This document shows, piece by piece, positions 8,859 to 17,090 of a stretch of DNA of 64,000 bases. A model generated the notes under the pieces. That model did no database searches, was not told where the DNA came from, and saw only the letters and a list, made by a program, of their open reading frames with translations. This DNA comes from Sphingobacterium allocomposti (GTDB lineage Bacteria; Bacteroidota; Bacteroidia; Sphingobacteriales; Sphingobacteriaceae): positions 1 to 64,000 of the forward strand of contig NZ_VNHX01000003.1 in the NCBI RefSeq assembly GCF_008124885.1. The letters run 5' to 3'. Position 1 is the stretch's first letter, and the number at the start of each line of letters is the position of its first letter. A program made the position numbers and the translations under genes.

Positions 8859-9215
8859 ATGGATAAAAAGGTAAACGTATTGTCTGGCGACTGCGCTAAA
8901 AAATTAAGGGCGATTGATGACACCATGTATATATTAAGCGGCAAATGGAAAATGCCTATTATCGCCCGTTTGTGCTATGGCTCCATGAGATATTCTGAAC
9001 TGCTTAAAAGTATCGCGGGGATATCAGGCAAAATGCTTAGCCGGGAGCTCAAAGAACTGGAAACCAACAACCTTATCGAAAAGGAAGTCTGGAGGTCGGA
9101 ATCCATGTCTGTAAGATACAGACTCTCCGAACATGGGCAGACTTTAAAAATATTAACGGACAGCATCGCCGACTGGGGCATTAATCACAGGATGCAGATC
9201 ATGGAAAAGTGGTAG
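8859..9215 (+). CDS. HxlR-family transcriptional regulator
   Basis: A 118-residue winged-helix regulator. It contains GKWKMPIIARLCYGSMRYSE and LKELETNNLIEKEVW, the typical HxlR helix-turn-helix and wing. A Cys in the leader of the DNA-binding domain (GDCAKKL, about residue 11) matches the redox-sensing Cys of YodB/HypR-like members. It probably represses itself and the divergent nitroreductase and is released by reactive electrophiles. The ATG at 8859 is favoured because the longer frame would begin inside the predicted promoter. Confidence 0.9.
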   Translation: MDKKVNVLSGDCAKKLRAIDDTMYILSGKWKMPIIARLCYGSMRYSELLKSIAGISGKMLSRELKELETNNLIEKEVWRSESMSVRYRLSEHGQTLKILTDSIADWGINHRMQIMEKW

Positions 9216-9378
9216 ATAGAAAATTTCCCGATTTATTATTCCTATACGGACACTTGCCCCTCGCAGCAACGTCCACACCGGGCACCGCTGCGCAGGGCTG
9301 CTGCCACGTTCAGATCAATTAGCGTCGCAAGAGGCACTATTTTTTGGTCGCTTCTCTCCCCTCCTAGGGTTAACACAG

Positions 9379-9394
9379 GTAATGCCGGCATTAC
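9379..9394. promoter_or_regulatory. 16-base perfect palindrome in a 306-base gene-free stretch
   Basis: GTAATGCCGGCATTAC reads the same on both strands. It lies alone in the gap 9216-9521, about 130 bases before the four-helix-bundle gene. A regulator-binding site is possible, but no second copy was found in the window. Nothing else in this gap is recognisable. Confidence 0.3.
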
Positions 9395-9521
9395 ATTCCC
9401 ATACTTCCTTTTATCCCTGACGAAGAAACAAGGTGTTCGTACTCTTTATTGTTGAAATAATTTGCTAATTTGTCTACATTATAAACCTTGTGGCGCCGTG
9501 CGCTTCGTAAATAGGAGAACC

Positions 9522-10139
9522 ATGTGGGCTTTTGCGATTAAACAGAAAATGAAGGCATCGATACTGCTGTTCACGGTGCTTGGACTCGTGATGCTGATCA
9601 ATATGCGTGAACAGCGGACGGTTAAACGTATCAATAAGGCGGTCACTTCCATTTACGAAGACCGCCTGGTCGTCGCACAATATATCCTTCGGCTGTCCAA
9701 GAAGATGGAAGGCATCATCACGGCCCTTGAAAAGAAGGACAGCAGGGTTACGGCATTGGTAAACACCCACCTTACCGAGGTGACCGCGCTGAATGCACTA
9801 TACGAGGAAACAACGCTCACCGAAAAGGAAAAAACCAATTTCGAAACTTTCAAACGACTATGTCACACCATAGCCGCAAACAACGAAAGCGGCAACCATG
9901 CGGCCGCACTATCAGCCGCACAGCACGCCGGCGAGACCCTCCAGGACCTCTCGCTCATACAGGTGGAGGAAGGAAAGAAACAGCTGGACGAGGTGCTCAA
10001 TATGACAAGCTTCTCGAACATACTGTCCTACCTGGAACTTGCCGTACTCATCGTCATCGCCGTTATCATTCAGATACTCGTCTTTGCTTCGAAAACGACG
10101 ATAGGCATAAAAAAGCCCGGAAATGAACGGTTGAATTAA
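9522..10139 (+). CDS. Membrane protein with a four-helix-bundle (4HB-MCP-like) sensor domain
   Basis: A 205-residue protein with one membrane helix near the N-terminus (ILLFTVLGLVML), a roughly 140-residue helical periplasmic segment and a second membrane helix (LAVLIVIAVIIQILVF) near the C-terminus. The layout matches the 4HB sensor module of chemoreceptors, but no HAMP or signalling domain follows, only about 15 cytoplasmic residues. A GGAG sequence upstream supports the ATG at 9522. It may be a stand-alone sensor or partner protein; the function is unknown. Confidence 0.65.
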   Translation: MWAFAIKQKMKASILLFTVLGLVMLINMREQRTVKRINKAVTSIYEDRLVVAQYILRLSKKMEGIITALEKKDSRVTALVNTHLTEVTALNALYEETTLTEKEKTNFETFKRLCHTIAANNESGNHAAALSAAQHAGETLQDLSLIQVEEGKKQLDEVLNMTSFSNILSYLELAVLIVIAVIIQILVFASKTTIGIKKPGNERLN

Positions 10140-10240
10140 CGTGAACGCCTCAAGGTTTGCAAACGGCATTTATCCGTTTTCAGCGCTTAGCTTAGAGCAC
10201 ATGATGTACTTTGCTCCGCGCTTAACGTGGAAAAAGCCTC

Positions 10241-10984
10241 CTATCGCCCTCCTGTCACGTCAATAAATATACCGGTGGAATAAGAAGATTGCTCCGACGC
10301 CAGCCAGAGAATAGCTTCTGCCACCTCACTTGCCAGTCCGCCTCTTTTTAGTGGAATCGAATCTTTTATCCGGTCGATCCTATCCGGTTCTCCTCCCGAC
10401 GCGTGAATATCGGTATGGATAAATGCGGGGCGTACGGCGTTTACGCGGATACCCTCGCCTGCCAGCTCTTTGGCCAGCCCGATGGTCATCGCATCCACAG
10501 CTCCCTTCGATGCCGCATAATCAATATACTCGAAGGGCGCTCCGGTTCGCGACGCAATCGAAGAAACGTTAACGATGGTCCCGCCGGTTCCACCATATCT
10601 TGTCGCCATCCGCATGATAGCCTCCCTGCAGCAAAGAAAAGCGCTGAACGTATTGGCCTCAAATATCCGTTGTAGCCGTTGGCGGCTCATACCCTCCATA
10701 CGGCATTGTTGCTCTAAGATTCCGGCGTTATTGATAAGGGACGTCAGGTGTCCAAACACGGCATCCACTTCCGCAAACAAACGCTTGACATCTCCTTCCT
10801 TGGAAACGTCTGCCTGAAAAGCTTCCGCCCGGCCGCCGTCGGCACGGATCCGCGCGACGACTCCTTCGGCAGCTGCTTTGTCGCTGCGATAATTAACAGC
10901 TACCGAAAATCCTCTTGCAGCCGCCAGCGAGGCCGTGGCGGCACCTATCCCGCGGCTTGCCCCAGTGATCAGCATGGTTTTCAT
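10241..10984 (-). CDS. SDR-family oxidoreductase
   Basis: A 247-residue classical short-chain dehydrogenase. TGASRGIG (residues 7-14) binds NAD(P), LINNAG is present, and the catalytic Tyr-Lys pair is in YIDYAASKGA (about 155). The Ser lies in VNVSSIASRTG. Sequence does not show the substrate; relatives include glucose-1-dehydrogenase-like and FabG-like enzymes. It is followed on its upstream side by a DinB-fold gene 18 bases away on the same strand, so the two are probably co-transcribed. Confidence 0.9.
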   Translation of the reverse strand: MKTMLITGASRGIGAATASLAAARGFSVAVNYRSDKAAAEGVVARIRADGGRAEAFQADVSKEGDVKRLFAEVDAVFGHLTSLINNAGILEQQCRMEGMSRQRLQRIFEANTFSAFLCCREAIMRMATRYGGTGGTIVNVSSIASRTGAPFEYIDYAASKGAVDAMTIGLAKELAGEGIRVNAVRPAFIHTDIHASGGEPDRIDRIKDSIPLKRGGLASEVAEAILWLASEQSSYSTGIFIDVTGGR

Positions 10985-11002
10985 CTTTATTACGTTTAGA
11001 AG

Positions 11003-11554
11003 TTATACGTCGTCCGTAAAATGTCGCCTGTCTTTGTCCTGCGAAAATTTGCGGCTATTGTAATCGACCGATCTGTTGCGGGCAATCGACAACGTCTGCC
11101 AATCTTCATTTTTCAGCATCTTCGCAATGAAGACGATTTGCCCGATGTGGTAAGGATAATGGGCCAGCTGCCTGTTTATCGCCTCCGTCACGGTATGCCC
11201 ATCATTTCGGATATACACGATTCTTTCCAGATCCTCCGCGGTTAAGCTCTCCAAAGCATCCATCAGACAGCTCCAGCCCTTGGTCCATTGGTTCATTAAC
11301 TGCTCTCTGTTTTCAAACCGGTCCATAAACTCTGCATCGCGGTTTCTCCAGGGCTTCTCTCCGTCGGTCGTGAGGAAATCCGTAAACCTCGATAACATGT
11401 TTCCGCTGATATGGCTTACCAGCATGGCGATACTGTTGCTTTCGCCGTTGTACTGCCAGAATAACTGTTCGTCCTGCAGCTGGGCCATTGCTTTTTCGCC
11501 AAGTGCCCTGTAGTACTTGAATTGCTTTACGACGCTGTTTAAATAGCTTTCCAT
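11003..11554 (-). CDS. DinB-superfamily protein (DUF1572-like)
   Basis: A 183-residue helical protein of the DinB fold. It has the conserved sequence NSIAMLVSHISGNMLSRF (about residues 40-57) and the metal-ligand region HYPYHIGQIVFIAKML (about 135-150). This resembles the DUF1572 branch of putative metal-dependent enzymes. It lies between the SDR gene and the GNAT-DinB gene, all on the minus strand. No biochemical role can be assigned; a thiol-transferase activity like BstA is only a possibility. Confidence 0.75.
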   Translation of the reverse strand: MESYLNSVVKQFKYYRALGEKAMAQLQDEQLFWQYNGESNSIAMLVSHISGNMLSRFTDFLTTDGEKPWRNRDAEFMDRFENREQLMNQWTKGWSCLMDALESLTAEDLERIVYIRNDGHTVTEAINRQLAHYPYHIGQIVFIAKMLKNEDWQTLSIARNRSVDYNSRKFSQDKDRRHFTDDV

Positions 11555-11593
11555 ATGGTTTGATTTTAACGATTGCTACGCTGCCCTTAGCGG

Positions 11594-12589
11594 TCAGCCT
11601 TTTCTCCTTCCGGGGATGTTTTCCGTTAGCTTGTCCATCACGTCCCTTATCGCATGCAGATGGTGGTCATCGTGTTCTGCAACGAAATACATCAAATCAG
11701 CCACGGTCATCGGATGGTTTAATCTCGGGTGATATAACCGGTATAAAAAATCATCGCCGTCGAAACCGCTCAACGTCCGGATCGTATGTTGCCGTTCCTG
11801 CTCGAAACCGGATAGGATATGCTCCAGTCGGCGTTGATTAAAAAGAGCTTTGTCGGTTGCCGCGTTGCTCAGATCCGCTGGCGACATTTCCGCTTTATTT
11901 TCCTTTATTTCCAGAAATCGCGTTTGCCAAAGGCGCTCTAAGATCCATAAGTGGCCGATATGCTCTTTGATCGACCATTTACCATCCGGCTTAAAATGCA
12001 GATGGTCTTCGGATAGTCCCTGCGTTATTTCCTTTACCTTCAAGGCAGCGTTTTCCATCCTGCTTAACAAGGCCGGAAAATCCTTCCTTCCTAGTCCGAA
12101 GTTAAATTGCCGGTCAAACCACTTCCGCACAGCCGGCTTTAATAACAGTTCCATTTTTGTATCGGCACGGCTGTATTCTTGCCCGTCCAGTACGACGTCC
12201 GTGAAGCCGAATCTGCGGTATATGGCTATGGCGGTCGTCAGTTTGGTATTTGTAAATAATACCAGTTTGTGCGCACCGCGCTTTTTTGCTTCGTCAATCG
12301 CGGTCCTGCAGAGCAGCTTCCCTGCCCCTAACCCTTGAAACCTTTCGTCCACCGCCATTTTGGCCATTTCGTAAACGCCCGTTCCCATGCATACCAATGC
12401 GACGGTACCGATGATCTGATTTTCATGCAAAACAAAAAATATCTGTCCTCCTTTGTTCAGAATAGCTTCTTCCGGGTCGGAAAGCAACGCTTCATCCATA
12501 GGCTCCACTTCGAAGTACTTCTCCACCCAGGCCCTGTTAAGTTGCTCGAATTGCTGTTGATATTGCGGAGCGTATTTTATTATCTTCAT
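11594..12589 (-). CDS. GNAT acetyltransferase fused to a DinB-fold domain
   Basis: A 331-residue two-domain protein. Residues 1-150 are a GNAT N-acetyltransferase, with the acetyl-CoA loop QGLGAGKLL (about 86-94) and IYRRFGF (about 125). Residues 165-331 are a DinB-fold domain, with KWSIKEHIGHLW (about 203) and AEHDDHHLHAI (about 305) as likely metal ligands. The fusion suggests the two activities act on one substrate or pathway. A TetR-type operator-like site lies just upstream (12661-12674), and a TetR gene precedes it, so regulation by that TetR is likely. Confidence 0.88.
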   Translation of the reverse strand: MKIIKYAPQYQQQFEQLNRAWVEKYFEVEPMDEALLSDPEEAILNKGGQIFFVLHENQIIGTVALVCMGTGVYEMAKMAVDERFQGLGAGKLLCRTAIDEAKKRGAHKLVLFTNTKLTTAIAIYRRFGFTDVVLDGQEYSRADTKMELLLKPAVRKWFDRQFNFGLGRKDFPALLSRMENAALKVKEITQGLSEDHLHFKPDGKWSIKEHIGHLWILERLWQTRFLEIKENKAEMSPADLSNAATDKALFNQRRLEHILSGFEQERQHTIRTLSGFDGDDFLYRLYHPRLNHPMTVADLMYFVAEHDDHHLHAIRDVMDKLTENIPGRRKG

Positions 12590-12660
12590 TTCTTATATAA
12601 TTTAATAACCATACATCTTCTCTAAATTGATTCAGCGAAACTCTTTTCTGAATCAGAAAA

Positions 12661-12674
12661 AAACCAATCGGTCT
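12661..12674. promoter_or_regulatory. TetR operator-like site upstream of the GNAT-DinB gene
   Basis: AAACCAATCGGTCT matches the palindromic site in front of the TetR gene (AAACCGATCGGTCT) at all but one base, and its core ACCAATCGGT is a near palindrome. It lies 72 bases before the GNAT-DinB start, between that gene and the TetR gene. The shared motif at both places suggests one repressor for both promoters. An 8-base stem (12628-12635 with 12648-12655) also lies here. Confidence 0.5.
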
Positions 12675-12693
12675 TTTTTTAATCAAAAAAAAA

Positions 12694-13290
12694 TTATGCC
12701 TTTAAACCGATGATCATTCTTTCCAAAAATGCCATTGCTATTTTCAATTCTTTTGTCCTACCCGTAACTTTCGCCTGCATAAAAGCACCTTCAATCATGG
12801 AAATCATGACGACGGCTATTTCTGTCGGATCGGTGTCTTCCTTTATTTCTTTCCTCACCATACCACGCTTTATCTGGTTTTCAATCGATGTCTTCCAGAA
12901 CGCCAAGGCTTTTTCTGCGCGTTCTTTCAATTTCGGATGTGTGTCATCGGCTTCTGTCGACGTGTTGAGAATCGGACAGCCGGCTTGCAGGTACGGATAC
13001 CTGAAATAGTTTTTATAGGTATGTGGATAAACCAGCAGTCGCTCAATAGAATTTTCGGTTGCCCGTATCCGCGCCTTCATATGTTCGTTTACTTTGCTGT
13101 GGTTGTAGTCGAAGGCCGCCAAAGCAACCTCATCCTTGTTCTCGAAGTTTCCATAGATGCAACCTTTTGAAAGACCCGTTGCACCCATAATATCGTTCAT
13201 CGAAGTACCCGCATATCCCCTCGTATTGAATAAAGGAGCCGTTTTCTCAACAATAAACTGTCTGGTATTTTCTGACTTGGACATTTTCAT
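12694..13290 (-). CDS. TetR/AcrR-family transcriptional regulator
   Basis: A 198-residue repressor. The N-terminal helix-turn-helix shows GTSMNDIMGATGLSKGCIYG and NFENKDEVALAAFDYN, typical of the family. The C-terminal ligand domain contains PILNTSTEADDTHP, like the TetR_C_11 group. A second in-frame ATG at 13284 is an equally good start. Its likely operators at 13329-13344 and 12661-12674 point to autoregulation and control of the downstream GNAT-DinB gene. The ligand is unknown. Confidence 0.9.
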   Translation of the reverse strand: MKMSKSENTRQFIVEKTAPLFNTRGYAGTSMNDIMGATGLSKGCIYGNFENKDEVALAAFDYNHSKVNEHMKARIRATENSIERLLVYPHTYKNYFRYPYLQAGCPILNTSTEADDTHPKLKERAEKALAFWKTSIENQIKRGMVRKEIKEDTDPTEIAVVMISMIEGAFMQAKVTGRTKELKIAMAFLERMIIGLKA

Positions 13291-13312
13291 AAACCCGATC
13301 CATGTTACGGTA

Positions 13313-13344
13313 TAAAGATAAACAAAAATAAACCGATCGGTCTA
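13313..13344 (-). promoter_or_regulatory. TetR operator and -7 box upstream of the tetR-type gene
   Basis: TAAACCGATCGGTCTA (13329-13344) is a 16-base palindrome with one mismatch, and its core ACCGATCGGT is perfect. On the minus strand TATCTTTA (13320-13313) follows and fits the -7 box, so the palindrome would lie in the promoter spacer where a repressor blocks polymerase. No clear TTTG is found at the -33 position. Confidence 0.6.
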
Positions 13345-13383
13345 TTTAAAATAAAAAAAGATCGTGTAAAGTTCTACACGATC
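13345..13383 (-). terminator. Rho-independent terminator of the L,D-transpeptidase gene
   Basis: On the minus strand a perfect 9-base stem (GATCGTGTA with TACACGATC, 13383-13375 and 13368-13360) with a 6-base loop is followed by TTTTTTTATTTT. It sits 45 bases past the stop of the L,D-transpeptidase-like gene. Confidence 0.75.
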
Positions 13384-13427
13384 GTTAGTTAACATCTTAC
13401 GTATTACAGTTGGATAAAATCCGCTGA

Positions 13428-14024
13428 TTATTTTACGTTTTTTAGCGGAACCGTCTTCTCCAGCTTCACCGACTCCATCGTCGTCGAGTCGGTCAGCACA
13501 CGGTTGAACCATTCGTCGGACCGGTTGGTGCCGGTACGCTCCATCAGGAAGCGCCCGAGCTCGATCACCTCGGCGTTCGCCATGCGCACCGAGCCGTGCG
13601 ACTCGGCTTCTCCGAGCGACTCAAGATCGGTGGTGCCGTGTATGGTATACGGCATCTTGTAAATGATGCGGGCCCTACCCATCGGGTTTCCCGGTTCGCC
13701 GGGCCGCTTGTACGTTTCGTCCTTTGACCAGTCGCTCTCCGGTGGCGTCCAATCGGGGTTCCAGTCGATCTGGTGAATTTCAAAGTCGCCCTCCGGTGTT
13801 GGATATCCCTGTTTACCCACCGCGACGGCATACCGTTTTAGCGTGTCCTCTCCTTCGAGGACATAGAGCTGCCGCTGGGATATGCTGATCTGCAGCCGGA
13901 CTTCAGGGCGTTCCGGCGGGGTTTCTGTTTTCTTGGCAGGAGTCCTTTCCCTGCATGAGCTGTAGATAAGTACGGTTAAAAACAAAAAAATAAAGCGTTT
14001 CATAGGCATCGTTGTGCTATCCAT
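13428..14024 (-). CDS. L,D-transpeptidase-like (YkuD) lipoprotein with Cys-to-Ser change
   Basis: A 198-residue lipoprotein. The signal peptide ends in the lipobox LIYSSC, and a YkuD fold follows. The YkuD signature is recognisable as IHGTTDLESLGEAESHGSVRM (about residues 135-155, in two parts: IHGTTDLE and ESHGSVRM). In active L,D-transpeptidases the SHGC Cys is the nucleophile; here the codon is TCG, giving SHGS. The protein may be inactive, bind peptidoglycan only, or use Ser. The start could be 14024 (AGGA seven bases upstream), 14009 or 14003. A terminator follows. Confidence 0.85.
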   Translation of the reverse strand: MDSTTMPMKRFIFLFLTVLIYSSCRERTPAKKTETPPERPEVRLQISISQRQLYVLEGEDTLKRYAVAVGKQGYPTPEGDFEIHQIDWNPDWTPPESDWSKDETYKRPGEPGNPMGRARIIYKMPYTIHGTTDLESLGEAESHGSVRMANAEVIELGRFLMERTGTNRSDEWFNRVLTDSTTMESVKLEKTVPLKNVK

Positions 14025-14094
14025 TGTTCTGTCCTAAGAGAGAACCAAATAATGCGACGATAGTTTTTTGATAGGCATTCTTTAAATTGCTTCG

Positions 14095-14125
14095 CGGCGT
14101 GCCGTCGCCTCGCAAGGACGAGGTT
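14095..14125. repeat. Degenerate intergenic mosaic repeat
   Basis: ATTGCTTCGCGG followed by CGCCTCGCAAGGAC parallels the piece at 5341-5382. It lies between the L,D-transpeptidase-like and TetR genes. It is probably a decayed copy of a dispersed intergenic repeat. Confidence 0.35.
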
Positions 14126-14144
14126 TTGACGCCCCATTACCTTC

Positions 14145-14735
14145 TTAGGATCGGCCTTTTAAAACCGACAGACAAACATCTACGATGTCGTCGAACATAC
14201 GCTCACTGGCGTCAAACTTCATGGTTACCCGGAACCCGTTGAGGGAATTAAGAACAAAACGGCCCAACGCGCGCGCCGGAAACGCTGTCGTGAAAATGCC
14301 TTCGTCTTGCCCCTTCTGTATCGCGTTATACAGTGCCTCCTCCGTATCGCGCATAATCGCATTTGCGATTGTCCGCACATCGGAGTCTACCGTAGCCAGC
14401 TCTACCGCAGAATTTACCATGAAACACCCCGTCGGTTCGGCCGGTTCCACAGCCTCGGCTTTTACAGTTTTGAAGATAGATCTGACATACGCCTCGATAT
14501 CATCTGCTGTCGTCAATCCCTTTATTACCGGATCTATCCGCTCCCGACGGTACAGTTCCAACGCCTTTAGAAAAAGTGAATGTTTATCGCCATACGTGTC
14601 GTACATACTCGACCGGCTGATACCCAGATTATCCACCAGATCCTGTGCGGACGTGGCGTTGTAACCCTTCTGCCAAAACAGCTCCATTGCCTTTTCTAAA
14701 ATCAGATGCTCGTCGAATACTTTTGTCCTTGCCAT
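14145..14735 (-). CDS. TetR/AcrR-family transcriptional regulator
   Basis: A 196-residue TetR repressor with the DNA-binding helices NATSAQDLVDNLGISRSSMY and DTYGDKHSLF (residues 26-55). The C-terminal half resembles the group that includes PTGCFMVNSAVEL (about residue 102). It lies downstream of the SDR gene on the same strand but has its own promoter. Three copies of GGAACRATCRTTCC, one before this gene and two before the SDR gene, strongly suggest that it represses both. The inducer is unknown. Confidence 0.92.
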   Translation of the reverse strand: MARTKVFDEHLILEKAMELFWQKGYNATSAQDLVDNLGISRSSMYDTYGDKHSLFLKALELYRRERIDPVIKGLTTADDIEAYVRSIFKTVKAEAVEPAEPTGCFMVNSAVELATVDSDVRTIANAIMRDTEEALYNAIQKGQDEGIFTTAFPARALGRFVLNSLNGFRVTMKFDASERMFDDIVDVCLSVLKGRS

Positions 14736-14765
14736 ATGCGTTGCAGGGGCACTATAATGCCCCTA

Positions 14766-14798
14766 CAAAGATACACATAACGGAACAATCGTTCCAAA
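14766..14798 (-). promoter_or_regulatory. Promoter with embedded TetR operator
   Basis: On the minus strand TTTG (14798-14795), 21 bases and TATCTTTG (14773-14766) form a full Bacteroidota promoter. The palindrome GGAACGATTGTTCC (14795-14782) starts at the last base of the TTTG box and fills the spacer. The arrangement is the same as at the SDR promoter, which supports autorepression. Confidence 0.75.
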
Positions 14799-14813
14799 TA
14801 TAACCAAAAAAAT

Positions 14814-15566
14814 TTAGAGGCGGACAGCGTTTACAGATGCCCCGCCATCGATCGTGAATTCGCCGCCGGAAATAAACGCTGCATCGTCAGAAGCCAAAAA
14901 CGCCACCAGTTTTGCTACCTCCTCGGGCTGCCCATACCGTTTGAACGGGAATTTACTCTTAAGAAACGTGTGAATCTCTTCGTTTGCAAACTGCCCTTTG
15001 TAAATTGCAGGCGTTTCTGTCATGGCCGGTGCGACGGTGTTTACCCTGATCTTCCGGTCGGCAAGTTCTACCGCTGCTGTCTTGCTATACGCCGTAAGCG
15101 CAGCTTTCGTGGCGGAATAAACGGACGTTCCTGTCGCAAACGTAAATGCGCTGACCGAAGTCATGTGAATAATTGAACCCCCGTCGTTCATGATCGGAAT
15201 AAACTTCTCCGTGGTAAAAACAGCACCTTTAAAGTTGATGGCAACCAACTCATCGAAACTGGCCTCGGTAAGCTGTCCTACCGGTTCCTGTAGCGCCACA
15301 CCCGCATTTACGAACAAAACGTCAACCCTGCCGAAGGTGGATCGTACCTGCTCGACAAGCTTTTCTGTATCACTTATGCTTGCTGCATCAGCACGGATAC
15401 CGAACACCTGGCCTCCCAACTCATGCACCGCCTGGTCAATAGCGGTCTGATTACGGCCAGTAATAATCACCTTTGCCCCTAGTGCCGCAAATTCTTTTGC
15501 GGCCGCATAGCCAATTCCTGAACTGCCGCCTGTTACGACGGCGACTTTGTCTTTAAGTTTACTCAT
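14814..15566 (-). CDS. SDR-family oxidoreductase
   Basis: A 250-residue classical SDR. VTGGSSGIG (residues 11-19) is the cofactor loop, VNAG is near 87, and the catalytic Ser and Tyr-Lys are in MTSVSAF and YSATKAALTAYS (about 150-160). DGGASVNAV closes the protein. The substrate is not evident. Two TetR operators overlap its promoter and the TetR gene is next door, so it is probably induced by the TetR ligand, which may be related to its substrate. Confidence 0.92.
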   Translation of the reverse strand: MSKLKDKVAVVTGGSSGIGYAAAKEFAALGAKVIITGRNQTAIDQAVHELGGQVFGIRADAASISDTEKLVEQVRSTFGRVDVLFVNAGVALQEPVGQLTEASFDELVAINFKGAVFTTEKFIPIMNDGGSIIHMTSVSAFTFATGTSVYSATKAALTAYSKTAAVELADRKIRVNTVAPAMTETPAIYKGQFANEEIHTFLKSKFPFKRYGQPEEVAKLVAFLASDDAAFISGGEFTIDGGASVNAVRL

Positions 15567-15606
15567 TTTGTCTCTTTTGTTTTAACACTTCATCATTCTT
15601 CATAAC

Positions 15607-15654
15607 GGAACGATCATTCCATAAAGTTATATAAAACGGAACGATCATTCCAAA
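15607..15654 (-). promoter_or_regulatory. Promoter with two TetR operators
   Basis: On the minus strand TTTG (15654-15651), 21 bases and TAACTTTA (15629-15622) form the promoter of the SDR gene. One palindrome GGAATGATCGTTCC (15651-15638) overlaps the TTTG box and spacer. A second (15620-15607) covers the start-site region. The copies are 31 bases apart, about three DNA turns, so two dimers would lie on the same face. Confidence 0.8.
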
Positions 15655-15775
15655 TTAAATATTAAATAATTGAAGTGGAGATTCGCGGCTTGACCAAACC
15701 AGCCGTAGCCCCTGTTGGGGTCGTGTGATTAATACACGGTTTTCTATTGAGATATAACCCCTATGGAGTCAATTG

Positions 15776-16021
15776 TCACCCTGGGCTTCGACGAGCCTGT
15801 ACTGGCCTTGCCGAAGGGCCTGTACTGAGCTTGTCGAAGTACTCATCCACCCATGGTCACCCTGGGCTTCGACGAGCTCAGCCTGACATTGTCGAAGGGC
15901 CTGTACTGAGCCTGTCGAAGGGCCCTGTACTGAGCTTGCCGAAGTACTCAACCTGCCGAAGTACTCACCCATCCATGGTCACCCTGGGCTTCGACGAGCT
16001 CAGCCTGACATTGTCGAAGGA
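15776..16021. repeat. Intergenic CTGAGCCTGTCGAAG repeat cluster
   Basis: A 44-base unit starting GGTCACCCTGGGCTTCGACG occurs identically at 15855-15898 and 15977-16020, with a partial copy near 15776. Variants of CTGTACTGAGC(C/T)TGTCGAAGG fill the space between. CTTCGAC and GTCGAAG within each unit can pair. The family also occurs at 24248-24591. It occupies most of the gap 15655-16084, and no gene is seen there. Confidence 0.85.
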
Positions 16022-16084
16022 TAAACAACGGAAGAGAAATTAGAAAATATTCCTGTTGATTCCTGATCAGCGAGGACGCAACCA

Positions 16085-16885
16085 TTATAGCGCTCCTATG
16101 TCTTTAAGTACCCTTTTGGTAATATCGATTCTGCACTTCGGAAACTGGGGATTTTTATCCGCTCTGTCCTTAGCGAGTCTGGTTGCAAAAAAATAGACGT
16201 TATCGTCTTTCTCTACGTAACCGACCCACCATCCCACATCTATACCGTTTTGCCAGCCCCATCCCGTTTTCGCACGAAGGATATAGTCGTCGTTTTGCTC
16301 AACAACCATAACCCTTTTTAATATATCGATACTCCTCGCGGAGAACGGCGCCTTACCACTGTATACCTTAACGAGGAATTCTATCTGGTTACGCGATGAA
16401 ATGGCCAAAGGGCCGAAATTCCAGAAGTCGGCCGCATCCGACACCTGCCGATTTCCGTAACCACAAGCCTTTAGGTATCTTTGGTATCTTTTCCGGCCTA
16501 TTTTCTTTGACAGCTCCATGAATACCCAGCCCGCCGACACCTCGAAAGCCTCCTTAACCGTCATGTTTTTATAGGTAGAAGGACGGTAACCGTAAACAGC
16601 GGTATCTATCTTACCCCGCCACTTTACGATGTCAAGTTCATCTGCAATGACACCGGTTTCTAATGCAATCAGCAAATTGGCGATCTTAAATGTCGACGCA
16701 GGAACTTTCTGTACCGAAGATTCAACGCTGTCACTCATGATCCACTTTTGATTTTTATAGTCAAAAATAGTAATGCTGCCTTCAAAACCGCAATCGGTAA
16801 AATATTGCTTAAGATTGGCTTGACTGAAAGCACCTCCTACGAAAAGAAAGGTAAGGAAAAGAATGTACAGTGTTCTTGATAGCAT
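16085..16885 (-). CDS. Class D beta-lactamase-like protein
   Basis: A 266-residue secreted protein of the OXA (class D) fold. A signal peptide ends near GAFSQ (residue 21). The SxxK motif is S64-T-F-K67, CGYGN (about 141-145) is the YGN motif, AKTGWG (about 205) the KTG motif, and the active-site Trp lies in FWNFGPL. The second motif is SAG rather than the usual SxV (117-119). It should hydrolyse penicillins or act as a weak chromosomal enzyme; the SAG change leaves activity open. The ATG at 16885 starts the signal peptide. Confidence 0.88.
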   Translation of the reverse strand: MLSRTLYILFLTFLFVGGAFSQANLKQYFTDCGFEGSITIFDYKNQKWIMSDSVESSVQKVPASTFKIANLLIALETGVIADELDIVKWRGKIDTAVYGYRPSTYKNMTVKEAFEVSAGWVFMELSKKIGRKRYQRYLKACGYGNRQVSDAADFWNFGPLAISSRNQIEFLVKVYSGKAPFSARSIDILKRVMVVEQNDDYILRAKTGWGWQNGIDVGWWVGYVEKDDNVYFFATRLAKDRADKNPQFPKCRIDITKRVLKDIGAL

Positions 16886-17090
16886 CCGGCTGTCCTCCGT
16901 TTTTATTGGGCGGAGAAAATTACGCAATTTCCGACAAAAAAAACGGAAAAACGTTTAGCGACGTCGACGCCTGCTGTCCAACGGTGATAGGGGCCAGTTT
17001 TACCTGTCCGGTGGCACTGTTTACCGGAAAACTGCGGCGTTTGGCCGTTATGTCTTTTAAAATAGCCAACATTATTCGAAATTTACCGAT

